From assembly GCA_031258965.1 (NCBI GenBank), contig JAIRMC010000106.1, positions 50,159-114,158 on the forward strand: DNA of 64,000 nt, written 5' to 3'. This DNA is from Azoarcus sp. (GTDB lineage: Bacteria; Pseudomonadota; Gammaproteobacteria; Burkholderiales; Rhodocyclaceae). The notes beneath the pieces are model-generated. The model had not been told where the DNA came from. It saw only the letters and a program-made list of their open reading frames with translations, and searched no databases. Shown piece by piece: positions 51,167 to 60,881 of this stretch (position 1 is the stretch's first letter; each line of letters starts with the position of its first letter). Made by a program: the position numbers and the translations under genes.

Positions 51167-51430
51167 TCAGGCGACCGCTTGTTGCCCAGCCTTGGCGTTC
51201 TGCTTCACCAAACGGGCGACAGTCGGCGAGAGGCGCGCGCCGTTCTGTTCCCAATAGGCGAGGCGCTCACTGTTGATGGAAAGCGATTGCGATGCGCCGA
51301 CGGCAAGCGGGTTGTAGAAACCGACGCGCTCGATGAAGCGTCCGTCGCGGCGGTTGCGCGAATCGGTGGCGACGATGTTGTAGAAGGGGCGCTTCTTGGC
51401 ACCGCCGCGAGCAAGACGAATGACGACCAT
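51167..51430 (-). CDS. rpsP: 30S ribosomal protein S16
   Basis: [41 protein letters not shown]. Confidence 0.97.
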   Translation of the reverse strand: MVVIRLARGGAKKRPFYNIVATDSRNRRDGRFIERVGFYNPLAVGASQSLSINSERLAYWEQNGARLSPTVARLVKQNAKAGQQAVA

Positions 51431-51782
51431 GGGGGGAGTCTCTGAAGATGGAGTTACGGAAAACGGACGATTATATGAAGCTTGCTCGATGTTGGCAACA
51501 GCGCGGCAAGGGCGCGTGTGCGATATTGAGACCTATGTGTAATTCCAAAAACTTCTATAAAGTCAATTGTCATTTGTTGACGCGAGCGAGGCAACCGCTG
51601 CATGGATTGTCACGGGAGTTTATTCCTCGCAATGACGATTATAATAACGGTCACGATAATTTTCTTAGTGCGCAAGTATCCGGCTCGCAATTGCAGGCCG
51701 GAAGCCCGCGAACCGACAGAAAGTTATTCTGGCCGGAGTGACGATCCAGGCTTCCTTTGGTTTCAACAGCAAGGAGGTTCTC

Positions 51783-52412
51783 ATGTATCATATTTCCGCA
51801 TCCTTGAATGGCCTTGGACGCATGCTGCACTGGTTCTTGCTGGCGACGCTGCCTTTCCTTAGCGCCTGCGCCTCTTTCTATGTGGATGGCAACGCCCCGG
51901 AAATTCCCGTTACTCAGTACAAGAAACCGACGGAAGCGCTCAATGTGCAACTGGTTTGGGAATTCCAGACGGAAGGTGTGGCGAATACCCAAGCGACACA
52001 GGCCCTGCAAGCTCGCGTGCATGAGCAGATCGTTGCCAGCGGCCTGTTTGCCAAGGTGAGCGACAAACCTGTGGCCGGTAGTGCGTTGCTTGCGATAACG
52101 GTCAATAATGTGCCGCTCACCGACATGGATGACGCTTTGGGCAAAGGTTTCGTCACCGGGTTGACTTTCGGCCTTGCGGGCACGACCGTAGCCGACGGCT
52201 ATGAATGCACGCTGCGTTATACGTCAGGAAATGGAAGCTCGCCGCCTTTGACATACAGCGGCAAGCACGCCATCCACACAACCTTCGGAACCGGCAGCCC
52301 GCCGCCGGGCGTGCACAAGGCGAGCAATGCCGATGAAGCTGTTTTCCTGATGCTTCGGCAGGTGATCAGCCGCGCCCTCAACGACCTTTCACAAGATCCC
52401 TCATTCCCATGA
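51783..52412 (+). CDS. Lipoprotein of unknown function
   Basis: Signal peptide with lipobox LPFLSAC|A; CAAGGAGG RBS before ATG. Confidence 0.75.
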   Translation: MYHISASLNGLGRMLHWFLLATLPFLSACASFYVDGNAPEIPVTQYKKPTEALNVQLVWEFQTEGVANTQATQALQARVHEQIVASGLFAKVSDKPVAGSALLAITVNNVPLTDMDDALGKGFVTGLTFGLAGTTVADGYECTLRYTSGNGSSPPLTYSGKHAIHTTFGTGSPPPGVHKASNADEAVFLMLRQVISRALNDLSQDPSFP

Positions 52413-52987
52413 AACACTTCGCGTCTCGATTCGTTCCGCTCCTCGCCACGCTCGCTATCACCGGTTGCGCCAACGTCGTGGTCGACACGACAGGTGCCTC
52501 GCCTGCCACACTCGAAAAGCTGCGTGCGGCAAACGTGGTTCCCGTACAAGTTGGCGCGTTTCAACTGGCTCCCGGCAAGCCCCCCGCGATAGACACCAAG
52601 TCTGCCAGTCTGCGAGGCAGCCGCATGAGACCTGCCAAGGGAAGCTGGGCGCAATTACTGAAGGACACGCTTGTCGTCGAACTCACTGCCGCAGGGTTGT
52701 ACGATCCGTCCTCACGGTTTGTCATCGAAGGTCAACTCACGGCCAGCAAAATTGATGCCCCGATCAAGGCCAGTACCGGCACGGCCCGCCTGGCTGCGCG
52801 CTTTATCGTCACCAACGACGGTCGCGTGGAGTACGACAAAGAACTTGCAGTCGATACAAGTTGGGAATCGTCCTTCTTTGGTGCGATAGCAATCCCCCGG
52901 GCAATGAATCAATACAGCGCGCTATATACGAAACTGGTCGCCAGATTGTTTGACGACCCGGATTTTCAACGGGCACTGGCAAAATAA
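52409..52987 (+). CDS. Lipoprotein of unknown function
   Basis: Lipobox LAITGC|A; start overlaps the preceding stop by 4 nt (ATGA). Confidence 0.75.
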   Translation: MKHFASRFVPLLATLAITGCANVVVDTTGASPATLEKLRAANVVPVQVGAFQLAPGKPPAIDTKSASLRGSRMRPAKGSWAQLLKDTLVVELTAAGLYDPSSRFVIEGQLTASKIDAPIKASTGTARLAARFIVTNDGRVEYDKELAVDTSWESSFFGAIAIPRAMNQYSALYTKLVARLFDDPDFQRALAK

Positions 52988-53106
52988 ATGGCGTGCCAGC
53001 CTCGGTGAATCCTCGTTTCCTTGGGAATTCGCCGGGGTGAACGGAACCAAACAACTGCATTCTTGACCCGGACGGGAATGCGGGGCTGAAAGGGCCAACA
53101 GAAACG

Positions 53107-53142
53107 AAACAGGCGATCCTCACGGATGAGGGCCGCCTGTTT
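53107..53142. terminator. Hairpin between convergent lipoprotein and RTX genes
   Basis: AAACAGGCG ... CGCCTGTTT with inner CCTCA/TGAGG stem. Confidence 0.7.
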
Positions 53143-53161
53143 GTCGCGGTTTATGTCGTTG

Positions 53162-53890
53162 TTAAACCAGTGCGGCGATGTCGTCCGCCGTCCAGACCGT
53201 GCCATCGGCAAAGTGAACTTCTTCGATGCCATCGGTGTTGAAGGTAATCCGGTCCTTGCCCGAGTTAAAGCTCAGGACGGTGGTGTTGCGGAATTGTGTG
53301 ACTTCGATGTCGTCGGTCAGGATGTCTTCGCCAAGGCTGATGATGTCGAGATCGCCGCCCGTGTCGAGAATCTGGTCGCGGCCATCGCCGAGGCTGAACA
53401 CGTAGGTATCGCTGCCCGAGCCGCCGTTCAGAAAATCACTGCCTGTGCCGCCGCCCAGGGTGTCGTTGCCCGAGCCGCCATACAGATCGTCGACGCCCGA
53501 GCCGCCGTCCAGGATATCGTTACCCGAGCCGCCGTCCAGGATATCGCCGCCCGTGCCGCCAGCCAGGGAGTCGTTGCCCGCGCCGCCATATAGGTCGTCG
53601 TTGCCCGAGCCGCCATCCAGGAAATCGTTGCCCGCGTCGCCATACAGGACGTCGCTTCCCCCATTGCCCTCCAGGGTATCGTCGCCGCTCTTGCCACGTA
53701 TGATGTCCGGGGTATCGTCGCCGCTCAGGGTTTCCGCGTCATCGGTGCCGGTGGTCACTGCCGGTTTGGAAGGCTTGACGACGACAATGGGGCCGTACAC
53801 GGCAGGGACGACAGGCAGTGCCCAGGGGCTATAAAAAAAGACCGGGGCATAGACATAGGGGACAACAGGATATAAATACGGGAACGCCAT
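53162..53890 (-). CDS. Short RTX (hemolysin-type Ca2+-binding) repeat protein
   Basis: Multiple GGxGxDxLx nonapeptides (GGSGNDDLYGGAGNDSLAGGTGGDILDGGSGND...), C-terminal module ...ILTDDIEVTQFRNTTVLSFNSGKDRITF. Confidence 0.9.
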   Translation of the reverse strand: MAFPYLYPVVPYVYAPVFFYSPWALPVVPAVYGPIVVVKPSKPAVTTGTDDAETLSGDDTPDIIRGKSGDDTLEGNGGSDVLYGDAGNDFLDGGSGNDDLYGGAGNDSLAGGTGGDILDGGSGNDILDGGSGVDDLYGGSGNDTLGGGTGSDFLNGGSGSDTYVFSLGDGRDQILDTGGDLDIISLGEDILTDDIEVTQFRNTTVLSFNSGKDRITFNTDGIEEVHFADGTVWTADDIAALV

Positions 53891-54057
53891 GATGACCTCC
53901 AATCAAGTGTTTTAACGTGCAGTGCAACTCGCGTATTTTATATGCAGGCCAGACGTGTCGGGGATATTTTTTCAAGCTATGCCGGATGGACGCCAATAAG
54001 TGTCAACGGCGCGGGATTTATCCAGCCCGGTTCGGGCGCGCGCCTCGCTTTTCGGCA

Positions 54058-55650
54058 TCACCACTCCAGGATCAGCGCCGCCGCTTTTTCCGCGATCATG
54101 ATGGTTGGCGCATTGGTGTTGCCGGAAATCAGCGTTGGCATGATGGAGGCGTCGACCACGCGCAGGCCGGGAACGCCATGCACGCGCAATTGGCTGTCCA
54201 CCACGGCGTCCGCGTCCGCGCCCATCCTGCAAGTGCCCGCCGGGTGATAAAGCGTCTTGCCAGTGCCACGGGCGAACGCAAGGAGCGCATCATCGTCGTC
54301 CGCTTTGGCGCCCGGCTGGATTTCCCCGGCGAGACAGCGGGCGAGCGAGGGTTGTGCAGCCACCTTGCGAGCGTGGCGTAAACCTTCGAGCAGCGCGGCG
54401 GCATCGTTTGGCGCACCGAGGTAGTTGGGACGAATCTTGGGGTAGGCGAACGGGTCGGCGCTGTCGATGAAAACTTCGCCCCGACTCTCCGGCCGCAACT
54501 GGCAGACGCCGCAAGTCATGCCCGGCGCGCGCTCGATTGCGCCCGTCTCGAAATTGAAGGTGCCCATGATCACATGGAACTGGATGTCGGGGTGGGCCGG
54601 GTTCTTCGTCGTGGGCAGGAAGGCATTGACCTGCGAGGCGCTCATGGTGAGCAGGCCGCGCCGCTGAAAGGCATAGCGCAGGGCTTCGCGCACCGCCTTC
54701 AGGCCGCGCGTGCTTTCGTTGAATGTTTCGATGCCTTTCACGCGCCAGGTGAGACTCGCCATGTAGTGATCCTGCAAGTTGCGGCCAACGCCGGGCAGAT
54801 TTGTGTGTACCGTGATGCCCAGTTCTTGCAGACGCCCAGCATCGCCAATGCCGGAGTGTTGCAGAAAGGCGGGCGAGCCGATCGCGCCCGCGCTGACGAT
54901 GATTTCCCGCGCCGCCGTGAGCGTCACGTCTTTTTTCCGGTGCCGGATGAGGACGCCCGCCGCCCGCTGTCCCGCGAAAGTAAGCTTCAGTGCATGGGCG
55001 CGGGTGAATACGGAAAGGTTTGACCGCTTGCGCGCCGGTTTCAAATAGGCATTCGCCGTACTTGAGCGGATACCGTTCTTCACTGTCTGCTGGAAATAGC
55101 CGACGCCTGTCTGTCCATCCTGGTTGAAATCATTGCGCAGCGGAAAACCCGCTTCCGCCGAGGCTTTCAGAAAGGCATCGGCGAGCGGATGGCGGTCGGA
55201 CAAATCCGTGACCGCCAGCGGCCCGTCGATGCCGTGCCAAGTGTCCGGCCCGCGCGCCTGGTCTTCCGCCTTGCGGAAATAGGGCAACACATCTTCATGG
55301 CCCCATCCCGGATTGCCCAGGTCGCGCCATTCATCGTAATCGCGGGCCTGTCCGCGAATATAGAGCAGGCCATTGATTGCCGAGGAACCGCCAAGCACTT
55401 TCCCGCGCGGCCAGAGGATTTTGCGATGGCCGCTGGAAGCTTCCGCTTCCGTGTAATAAAGCCAGTTGCCGCGCGGATGGGCGCGATTCCAGACATAGCC
55501 CACGGGAATATGGAAGAACGGGTGCCTGCCTTCGCCGCCCGCCTCGATCAGCGCGACCCGGTACTGGCCGGAAGCCGTCAGGCGGTTGGCCAGCACGCAG
55601 CCCGCGCTGCCCGCGCCGACGATGATGTAGTCGAATTGCAAATCGCTCAT
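54058..55650 (-). CDS. GMC-family oxidoreductase (choline dehydrogenase-like)
   Basis: FDYIIVGAGSAGCVLANRLTASGQYRVALIEAGGEGRHPFFHIPVGY ... GRNLQDHYMASL ... LYHPAGTCRMG. Confidence 0.93.
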   Translation of the reverse strand: MSDLQFDYIIVGAGSAGCVLANRLTASGQYRVALIEAGGEGRHPFFHIPVGYVWNRAHPRGNWLYYTEAEASSGHRKILWPRGKVLGGSSAINGLLYIRGQARDYDEWRDLGNPGWGHEDVLPYFRKAEDQARGPDTWHGIDGPLAVTDLSDRHPLADAFLKASAEAGFPLRNDFNQDGQTGVGYFQQTVKNGIRSSTANAYLKPARKRSNLSVFTRAHALKLTFAGQRAAGVLIRHRKKDVTLTAAREIIVSAGAIGSPAFLQHSGIGDAGRLQELGITVHTNLPGVGRNLQDHYMASLTWRVKGIETFNESTRGLKAVREALRYAFQRRGLLTMSASQVNAFLPTTKNPAHPDIQFHVIMGTFNFETGAIERAPGMTCGVCQLRPESRGEVFIDSADPFAYPKIRPNYLGAPNDAAALLEGLRHARKVAAQPSLARCLAGEIQPGAKADDDDALLAFARGTGKTLYHPAGTCRMGADADAVVDSQLRVHGVPGLRVVDASIMPTLISGNTNAPTIMIAEKAAALILEW

Positions 55651-55867
55651 GGGGAAACGCCAATACAGGACAAACCAGAGGGCGCATTATCCGGGCGCAC
55701 TGGCTGCCGAAAGTAGACGGTTCCATGATTTCCATATGTCGATGGGCGCTATGCATGATGAAACGGCCCGCTGCCTAGAACCGTTTTTTATTTCCATATA
55801 AGCCCGCGCATCAGTATGGTTCCGCCATTCTTGCACGCTCGTTGCGCTTTACTTGAGAGGATGTTCC

Positions 55868-57331
55868 ATGCCGGATTTACAAGACGCGGATTTGCTGCGG
55901 CATCGCCCCTTTTTCAGCGGCCAGTGGCAGGCAGGCGATGCGCCCCCGCTGGCGATCCACAATCCCGCCAACGGCGCGCTCGTGGGCGAGGTAGAAACCC
56001 TCGGCGCCCAACGGGTTGAGATCGCCGTCGCCGCGGCCGAGGCGGCCTTCTCCGCGTGGCGCGACCTGCCCGCCCGCGACCGTGCCGTCTTGCTGGAAAA
56101 ATGGGCGGCGCTCATCGCCGAACACGCCGACGATCTTGCCCGCATCATGACGCAAGAAGAAGGCAAGCCCCTGGCGGAAGCGAAAGGCGAAATTGCGGGC
56201 GGCGCGGCGTTCGTCAAATGGTATGCCGAGGAAGCCCGGCGCGTTTATGGCGAAATCATTCCCTCCTTTGCCGGAGACCGGCGCTTGCTGGTATTTCGGG
56301 AACCCGTGGGGGTGTGCGCCGCGATCACGCCCTGGAATTTTCCTTCTTCCATGATTACCCGCAAGGCCGCGCCCGCGCTGGCGGCCGGGTGCCCGGTGGT
56401 GTTGAAACCGGCGGAGTCCACGCCTTTTTCCGCTCTCGCCCTGGCGGAACTCGCCCGCCGCGCCGGTTTTCCGTCCGGCGTGTTCAACGTTGTATTAGGC
56501 AATCCCGCCGAGATTGGGCGGGTGTTCACCGCACATCCAGCGGTCAGGAAACTTTCTTTTACTGGCTCTACCCGCGTGGGCAAATTGCTGCTCGCCCAGG
56601 CCGCCGGGCAGGTACAAAAAGTGACGTTGGAATTAGGCGGAAATGCACCTTTCATTGTTTTCGACGATGCTGACCTGGATGCCGCCATCGCGGGCGCCGT
56701 CGCCGCCAAATTCAGGAATGCCGGGCAAGTCTGCGTCGCCGTAAACCGGATTTACGTACAGGAAAAACTATTCGGGGCTTTCGTCGCGCGTTATGCCGAA
56801 CAAATTGCCGCCCTGAAGGTCGGCGACGGAGCCGACCCGCAAACGCAGGTTGGCCCCGTCATCAGCGCCCGTGTGCTGGAACGGCTGGAGGGACTCGTGC
56901 AGGACGCTCTGCACAAAGGGGCGGAACTCGTCACTGGCGGCCATGTCTATCCGCTGCGCGGCGAAACCGGCGGCCATTTCTTCGAGCCGACGCTGATTGC
57001 CCGTCCCGCGCCGGATGCCCGGCTTCTTCACGAGGAAATTTTCGGGCCGCTCGTTACCGTGCAATCGTTCAGGGATGAAGCGGACGTTATCCGGCAGGCG
57101 AACGCCACCGAGTACGGCCTGGCATCCTATTTCTATACCCGCGACCTGAAACGCGCTTTTACTGTCTCCGGGCGTTTGCAATACGGCATGGTCGCCGTCA
57201 ATACTCCGGTCATTGCTTCCGAATCCTCGCCATTCGGCGGCATCAAGGCGTCCGGCCTGGGGCGCGAGGGATCAAGACACGGAATCGAGGATTATCTGGA
57301 GTATAAAACCGTCTGGCTGGCGGGGTTGTGA
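55868..57331 (+). CDS. gabD: Succinate-semialdehyde dehydrogenase family (GabD-like) aldehyde dehydrogenase
   Basis: AAITPWNFPSSMITRKAAPALAAGCPVVLKPAESTPFSALALAELA, VTLELGGNAPFIVFDDADLD, FRNAGQVCVAVNRIYV. Confidence 0.88.
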   Translation: MPDLQDADLLRHRPFFSGQWQAGDAPPLAIHNPANGALVGEVETLGAQRVEIAVAAAEAAFSAWRDLPARDRAVLLEKWAALIAEHADDLARIMTQEEGKPLAEAKGEIAGGAAFVKWYAEEARRVYGEIIPSFAGDRRLLVFREPVGVCAAITPWNFPSSMITRKAAPALAAGCPVVLKPAESTPFSALALAELARRAGFPSGVFNVVLGNPAEIGRVFTAHPAVRKLSFTGSTRVGKLLLAQAAGQVQKVTLELGGNAPFIVFDDADLDAAIAGAVAAKFRNAGQVCVAVNRIYVQEKLFGAFVARYAEQIAALKVGDGADPQTQVGPVISARVLERLEGLVQDALHKGAELVTGGHVYPLRGETGGHFFEPTLIARPAPDARLLHEEIFGPLVTVQSFRDEADVIRQANATEYGLASYFYTRDLKRAFTVSGRLQYGMVAVNTPVIASESSPFGGIKASGLGREGSRHGIEDYLEYKTVWLAGL

Positions 57332-57378
57332 CCGGGCGGGCGACTTTTGTTTTCCGGCGCTCCCGACCGCCGTCACAA

Positions 57379-57798
57379 TTATTCCGAAATCATTGCCGTG
57401 AAGCGAATCAACATGGCAAGCAGCGCCACATTGCTGATTCCAAACGACAAGAAACGGAAGAAAATGGAATTGCGGATCAGGAAGACCAACGCATGGACGG
57501 CGCGCAGGCCGACGTAGCACCATGCCAAGGCAATGAATATTCCGTCGACCCGTCCGGTTACGAAAATCATCGTCGATACGGCATAGAACATCACCGGCAT
57601 TTCCAGCAGATTCATGAAAACCCGGTTCGGTCTGAGCACGGCTTCCGGCACCCGGTTCGATTCTCCGCACTTGAAATCTTCCGGTCCGACTTCATGGCGG
57701 AAATATGACCGGAATCTTTGCCATGGAATCAATACCAGCACGAGATAGGTGCCAAGCATCAGGCTCAGGGAAGGAAGGAAAATAGACGCGGAATCCAT
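57379..57798 (-). CDS. MAPEG-family membrane protein
   Basis: Four TM segments; RVFMNLLEMPVMFYAVSTMIFVTGRVDGIFIALAWCYVGLRAVHALVFL. Confidence 0.8.
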   Translation of the reverse strand: MDSASIFLPSLSLMLGTYLVLVLIPWQRFRSYFRHEVGPEDFKCGESNRVPEAVLRPNRVFMNLLEMPVMFYAVSTMIFVTGRVDGIFIALAWCYVGLRAVHALVFLIRNSIFFRFLSFGISNVALLAMLIRFTAMISE

Positions 57799-57867
57799 TC
57801 GGACACTCTCCGGGCAAAGGCGGGTATTCTATCAGCCCGCCGGAAACCGGATAGATCCGTCCTTGTC

Positions 57868-58689
57868 ATGAGCATGAATTCCTTTCACGCCCGCCAGGCG
57901 AAGCCGCGTCCCGCGCCAGGGCCGCGGATCAAACGCGACGTCGGCATGTCGCGCGCCGATGTGCTGCTCGTCCGGCAGGGGCTTGCCGCTTCCCGCACCG
58001 AAGCACAGGGTTTCATCAGGGCAGGGCGCGTCGCCTGGGCGGGCGGGGTCGTCTCGAAATCGGCGCAGGAATTCCCGGCTGGGACGAAGCTGACCTTGGC
58101 CGCGTCGGACGAGAACAGCTATGTCTCGCGCGGCGGGTTGAAGCTCGCGGGCGCTTTGCGGGAAAGCGGCTTGCCGGTTGCCGGGCGGGTTTGCCTGGAT
58201 GTCGGCCAATCAACAGGCGGGTTCAGCGATTGCCTGTTGCAAGCGGGCGCGGCGCGGGTCGTGGGGGTGGATGTGGGGCATGGGCAGTTGCACCCCCGCC
58301 TGGCGGAAGACGCGCGTGTGATCGCGTTCGAGGGCATCAATTGCCGGACGCTCACCGCTGCCGACCTGGGGGCCGCCATGCCTCGCGCGGGCTTCGACCT
58401 CATCGTGGCCGATCTCAGTTTCATCTCCCTCACGCTCGTCCTGCCCCGGTTGCCCGTCCTACTTGGCGCACGGGGGGAGATGTTGCTGCTTGTCAAGCCC
58501 CAGTTCGAGGTCGGGCCGGGGGGCATCGGCAAAGGCGGCATCGTGTGCGATCCCGCGCTCTATGATGATGTGGAGCGTCGGCTGCGGGCGTGCGCGCACG
58601 CCTTGCGGTTGAAGGTTCGCGGCTGGTTTGATAGCCCCATCGCGGGCGGTGATGGCAATCGAGAATTTTTTATTTGGGCGTCTTTATGA
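57868..58689 (+). CDS. tlyA: TlyA-family rRNA 2'-O-methyltransferase/hemolysin
   Basis: S4 domain RADVLLVRQGLAASRTEAQGFIRAGRV; VSRGGLKLAGAL...VCLDVGQSTGGFSDCLLQAGAARVVGVDVGHGQL. Confidence 0.92.
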   Translation: MSMNSFHARQAKPRPAPGPRIKRDVGMSRADVLLVRQGLAASRTEAQGFIRAGRVAWAGGVVSKSAQEFPAGTKLTLAASDENSYVSRGGLKLAGALRESGLPVAGRVCLDVGQSTGGFSDCLLQAGAARVVGVDVGHGQLHPRLAEDARVIAFEGINCRTLTAADLGAAMPRAGFDLIVADLSFISLTLVLPRLPVLLGARGEMLLLVKPQFEVGPGGIGKGGIVCDPALYDDVERRLRACAHALRLKVRGWFDSPIAGGDGNREFFIWASL

Positions 58690-59525
58690 CTACTGTTTTT
58701 TCCATCGAGCTTTTCCCGCCGCAGACCAGCGAGGGACTCGCCAAATTGCGCACGGAGCGTGAAAAACTCGCGGCGCTGGAACCGGCGTTTTTTTCTGTCA
58801 CCTATGGCGCGGGCGGCTCCACCCGCGAACGCACGTCCGCCATCGTGAAAGAAATCATGGCGGAGGGGTTCGACGCCGCGCCGCATTTGTCCTGCATCGG
58901 TTCCACCAGGGCGGGCATCCGGGAATCGCTCGCCGGATTCCGCGCCGCCGGTATCCGTCGCATCGTGGCCTTGCGCGGCGATCTGCCTTCCGGCATGGTC
59001 GATCCCGGCGAGCTTCGTTACGCCAATGAGCTGGTGGAATTCATTCGCGCCGAAACGGGCGCCGCCTTCCAGATCATCGTCGCCGCCTATCCGGAATGGC
59101 ATCCGCAGGCTAGGAGTCCGGAGGCCGATTTACAGAATTTCGCCCGCAAGGTGAAAGCCGGGGCGGATGCCGCGATCACGCAATATTTCTATAATGCCGA
59201 TGCGTATTTCCATTTCGTGGAAAGGGCTTCTGCCTTGGGCGTGGATATTCCCATCATTCCCGGTATCATGCCTGTCGTGAATTTTTCCAGGCTCGCGCGT
59301 TTTTCGGATGCTTGCGGGGCGGATATTCCGCGCTGGATGCGAAAGGCGTTCGAGAGTTACGGCGACGATGCCGCCTCCATCCGCGCTTTCGGGGTGGAGG
59401 TCGTTACCCGTCTGTGCGAAAGGCTTTTGTGCGGCGGCGCGCCGGGGCTGCATTTCTACAGCATGAATACGGCGGCGCTGACGGTGGAAATCCAGCAACG
59501 GCTGGCGGTTGGCGCGGCAAAATGA
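58686..59525 (+). CDS. metF: Methylenetetrahydrofolate reductase
   Basis: FSIELFPPQTSEGLAKLRTEREKLAALEPAFFSVTYGAGGSTRERT. Confidence 0.96.
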   Translation: MTTVFSIELFPPQTSEGLAKLRTEREKLAALEPAFFSVTYGAGGSTRERTSAIVKEIMAEGFDAAPHLSCIGSTRAGIRESLAGFRAAGIRRIVALRGDLPSGMVDPGELRYANELVEFIRAETGAAFQIIVAAYPEWHPQARSPEADLQNFARKVKAGADAAITQYFYNADAYFHFVERASALGVDIPIIPGIMPVVNFSRLARFSDACGADIPRWMRKAFESYGDDAASIRAFGVEVVTRLCERLLCGGAPGLHFYSMNTAALTVEIQQRLAVGAAK

Positions 59526-59541
59526 GCGCCAGCGGCCAGCC

Positions 59542-60666
59542 TCAGCAGTAATCGACGAATATTTTCTGGATTTCCGCGGGTTCCTGCGTTCTGGTCAATG
59601 CCAGTTGCAGGAGCACTCTCGCTTTTTGAGGATTGAGCGTGCCGGCGGCGACAAAGCCATAACGGGCATCGTCCAGTTCGATGCCGCGCAGCGTCGGCCC
59701 GGCGGCAACGCGAGAAGACCTCACCACGGCAATGCCGCGGCTGGCGGCGTCGGCGAGCGCGGCAAGCGCCTTGTGGTAAAGGTTGCCGTTGCCCACCCCG
59801 GCGGAAACGATGCCCCGGTATTGCGCCTCGACCAGCGCTGTCACCGGCAGCGCGGGAGCATTGGCGTGACCATAGACGATGCCGACCGCTGGCAGCTTGT
59901 CCAGGCCGGAAACATCGAATCCGGGTTGTTGCCGCGCCGGGGCGCGGTCGGAGCGCCGCCAGTAAAACACGCGCCCATCGTGAACTTGTCCGAGCGGCCC
60001 GAAATTTGGCGCGGCGAACGCCTGTACCGCCGTGGTCGATACCTTGGTGACGTCGCGCGCCTCGAATACATTGCCATTCATGGCGACCAGTACGCCGCGA
60101 GCGGCGGAATCGGGGCTGGCGGCCACGACCACGGCGTCGAACAAGTTGGCCGGCCCGTCGGCACCGACCGCGTTGGCGGGCCGCATCGCGCCCGCCAGTA
60201 CGATGGGCTTGCCGCTCGGTACCGTCAGGTCGAGGAAGTAGGCGGTTTCTTCCAGCGTGTCGGTGCCGTGAGTGATGATGATGCCGTCAACATCCGTGCG
60301 CGCAAGCAGTTCATTGACTCGGTGTGCGAGCTTGAGCCAGATTTCCTCATCCATATCCTGCGAGCCGATGTTCGTTACTTGCTCGCTGCTGATGTTGGCC
60401 AGGGCGCGCACGGTTGGCACGGCGCCAAGCAGCGCCTCGACGCCATGTATGCCCGCTTGGTAATGTGGCCCCACGTCCGGTGGCCCCGCGTCCGCCTGGC
60501 TGCCCGCAATGGTACCGCCGGTGGCGAGCACATGGATATTGGGCAGGCCGCGCGGGCTGGCGATGTTCTCTGCCGTCTGGGCATCCTTGTTTTCCCGCTT
60601 TTGCGCGGGGAAGAGGCTGGACACCGAGCCGGACACCGCCTTTTTCAGTCTGTCGAAATACCCCAT
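59542..60666 (-). CDS. L-asparaginase, type II-like
   Basis: NIHVLATGGTIAGSQADAG ... DGIIITHGTDTLEETAYFLDLTV. Confidence 0.92.
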   Translation of the reverse strand: MGYFDRLKKAVSGSVSSLFPAQKRENKDAQTAENIASPRGLPNIHVLATGGTIAGSQADAGPPDVGPHYQAGIHGVEALLGAVPTVRALANISSEQVTNIGSQDMDEEIWLKLAHRVNELLARTDVDGIIITHGTDTLEETAYFLDLTVPSGKPIVLAGAMRPANAVGADGPANLFDAVVVAASPDSAARGVLVAMNGNVFEARDVTKVSTTAVQAFAAPNFGPLGQVHDGRVFYWRRSDRAPARQQPGFDVSGLDKLPAVGIVYGHANAPALPVTALVEAQYRGIVSAGVGNGNLYHKALAALADAASRGIAVVRSSRVAAGPTLRGIELDDARYGFVAAGTLNPQKARVLLQLALTRTQEPAEIQKIFVDYC

Positions 60667-60881
60667 CACAAGCTCTCCGCGTTCGCGTTCGGCTGTCGCC
60701 GTTTCCGTGGAGATAGTAGCAGACTCCCGGCTCCGGAATGCGGTCATTCCATGGGGAAGATGAAGAAGGCGGGATGACCGGGGGATCGGCTCATCTACCG
60801 CGCCCGCGCGGCAAGGAATGAAGCAATGATGCCGTTATTGCTTGTCCGCCGTCTCCCGGACCGCGCGAATTCGCCAGCCAA

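Noticed and set aside
49353-51430. rpsP-rimM-trmD-rplS operon
   Set aside because: Canonical and highly conserved; nothing unusual.
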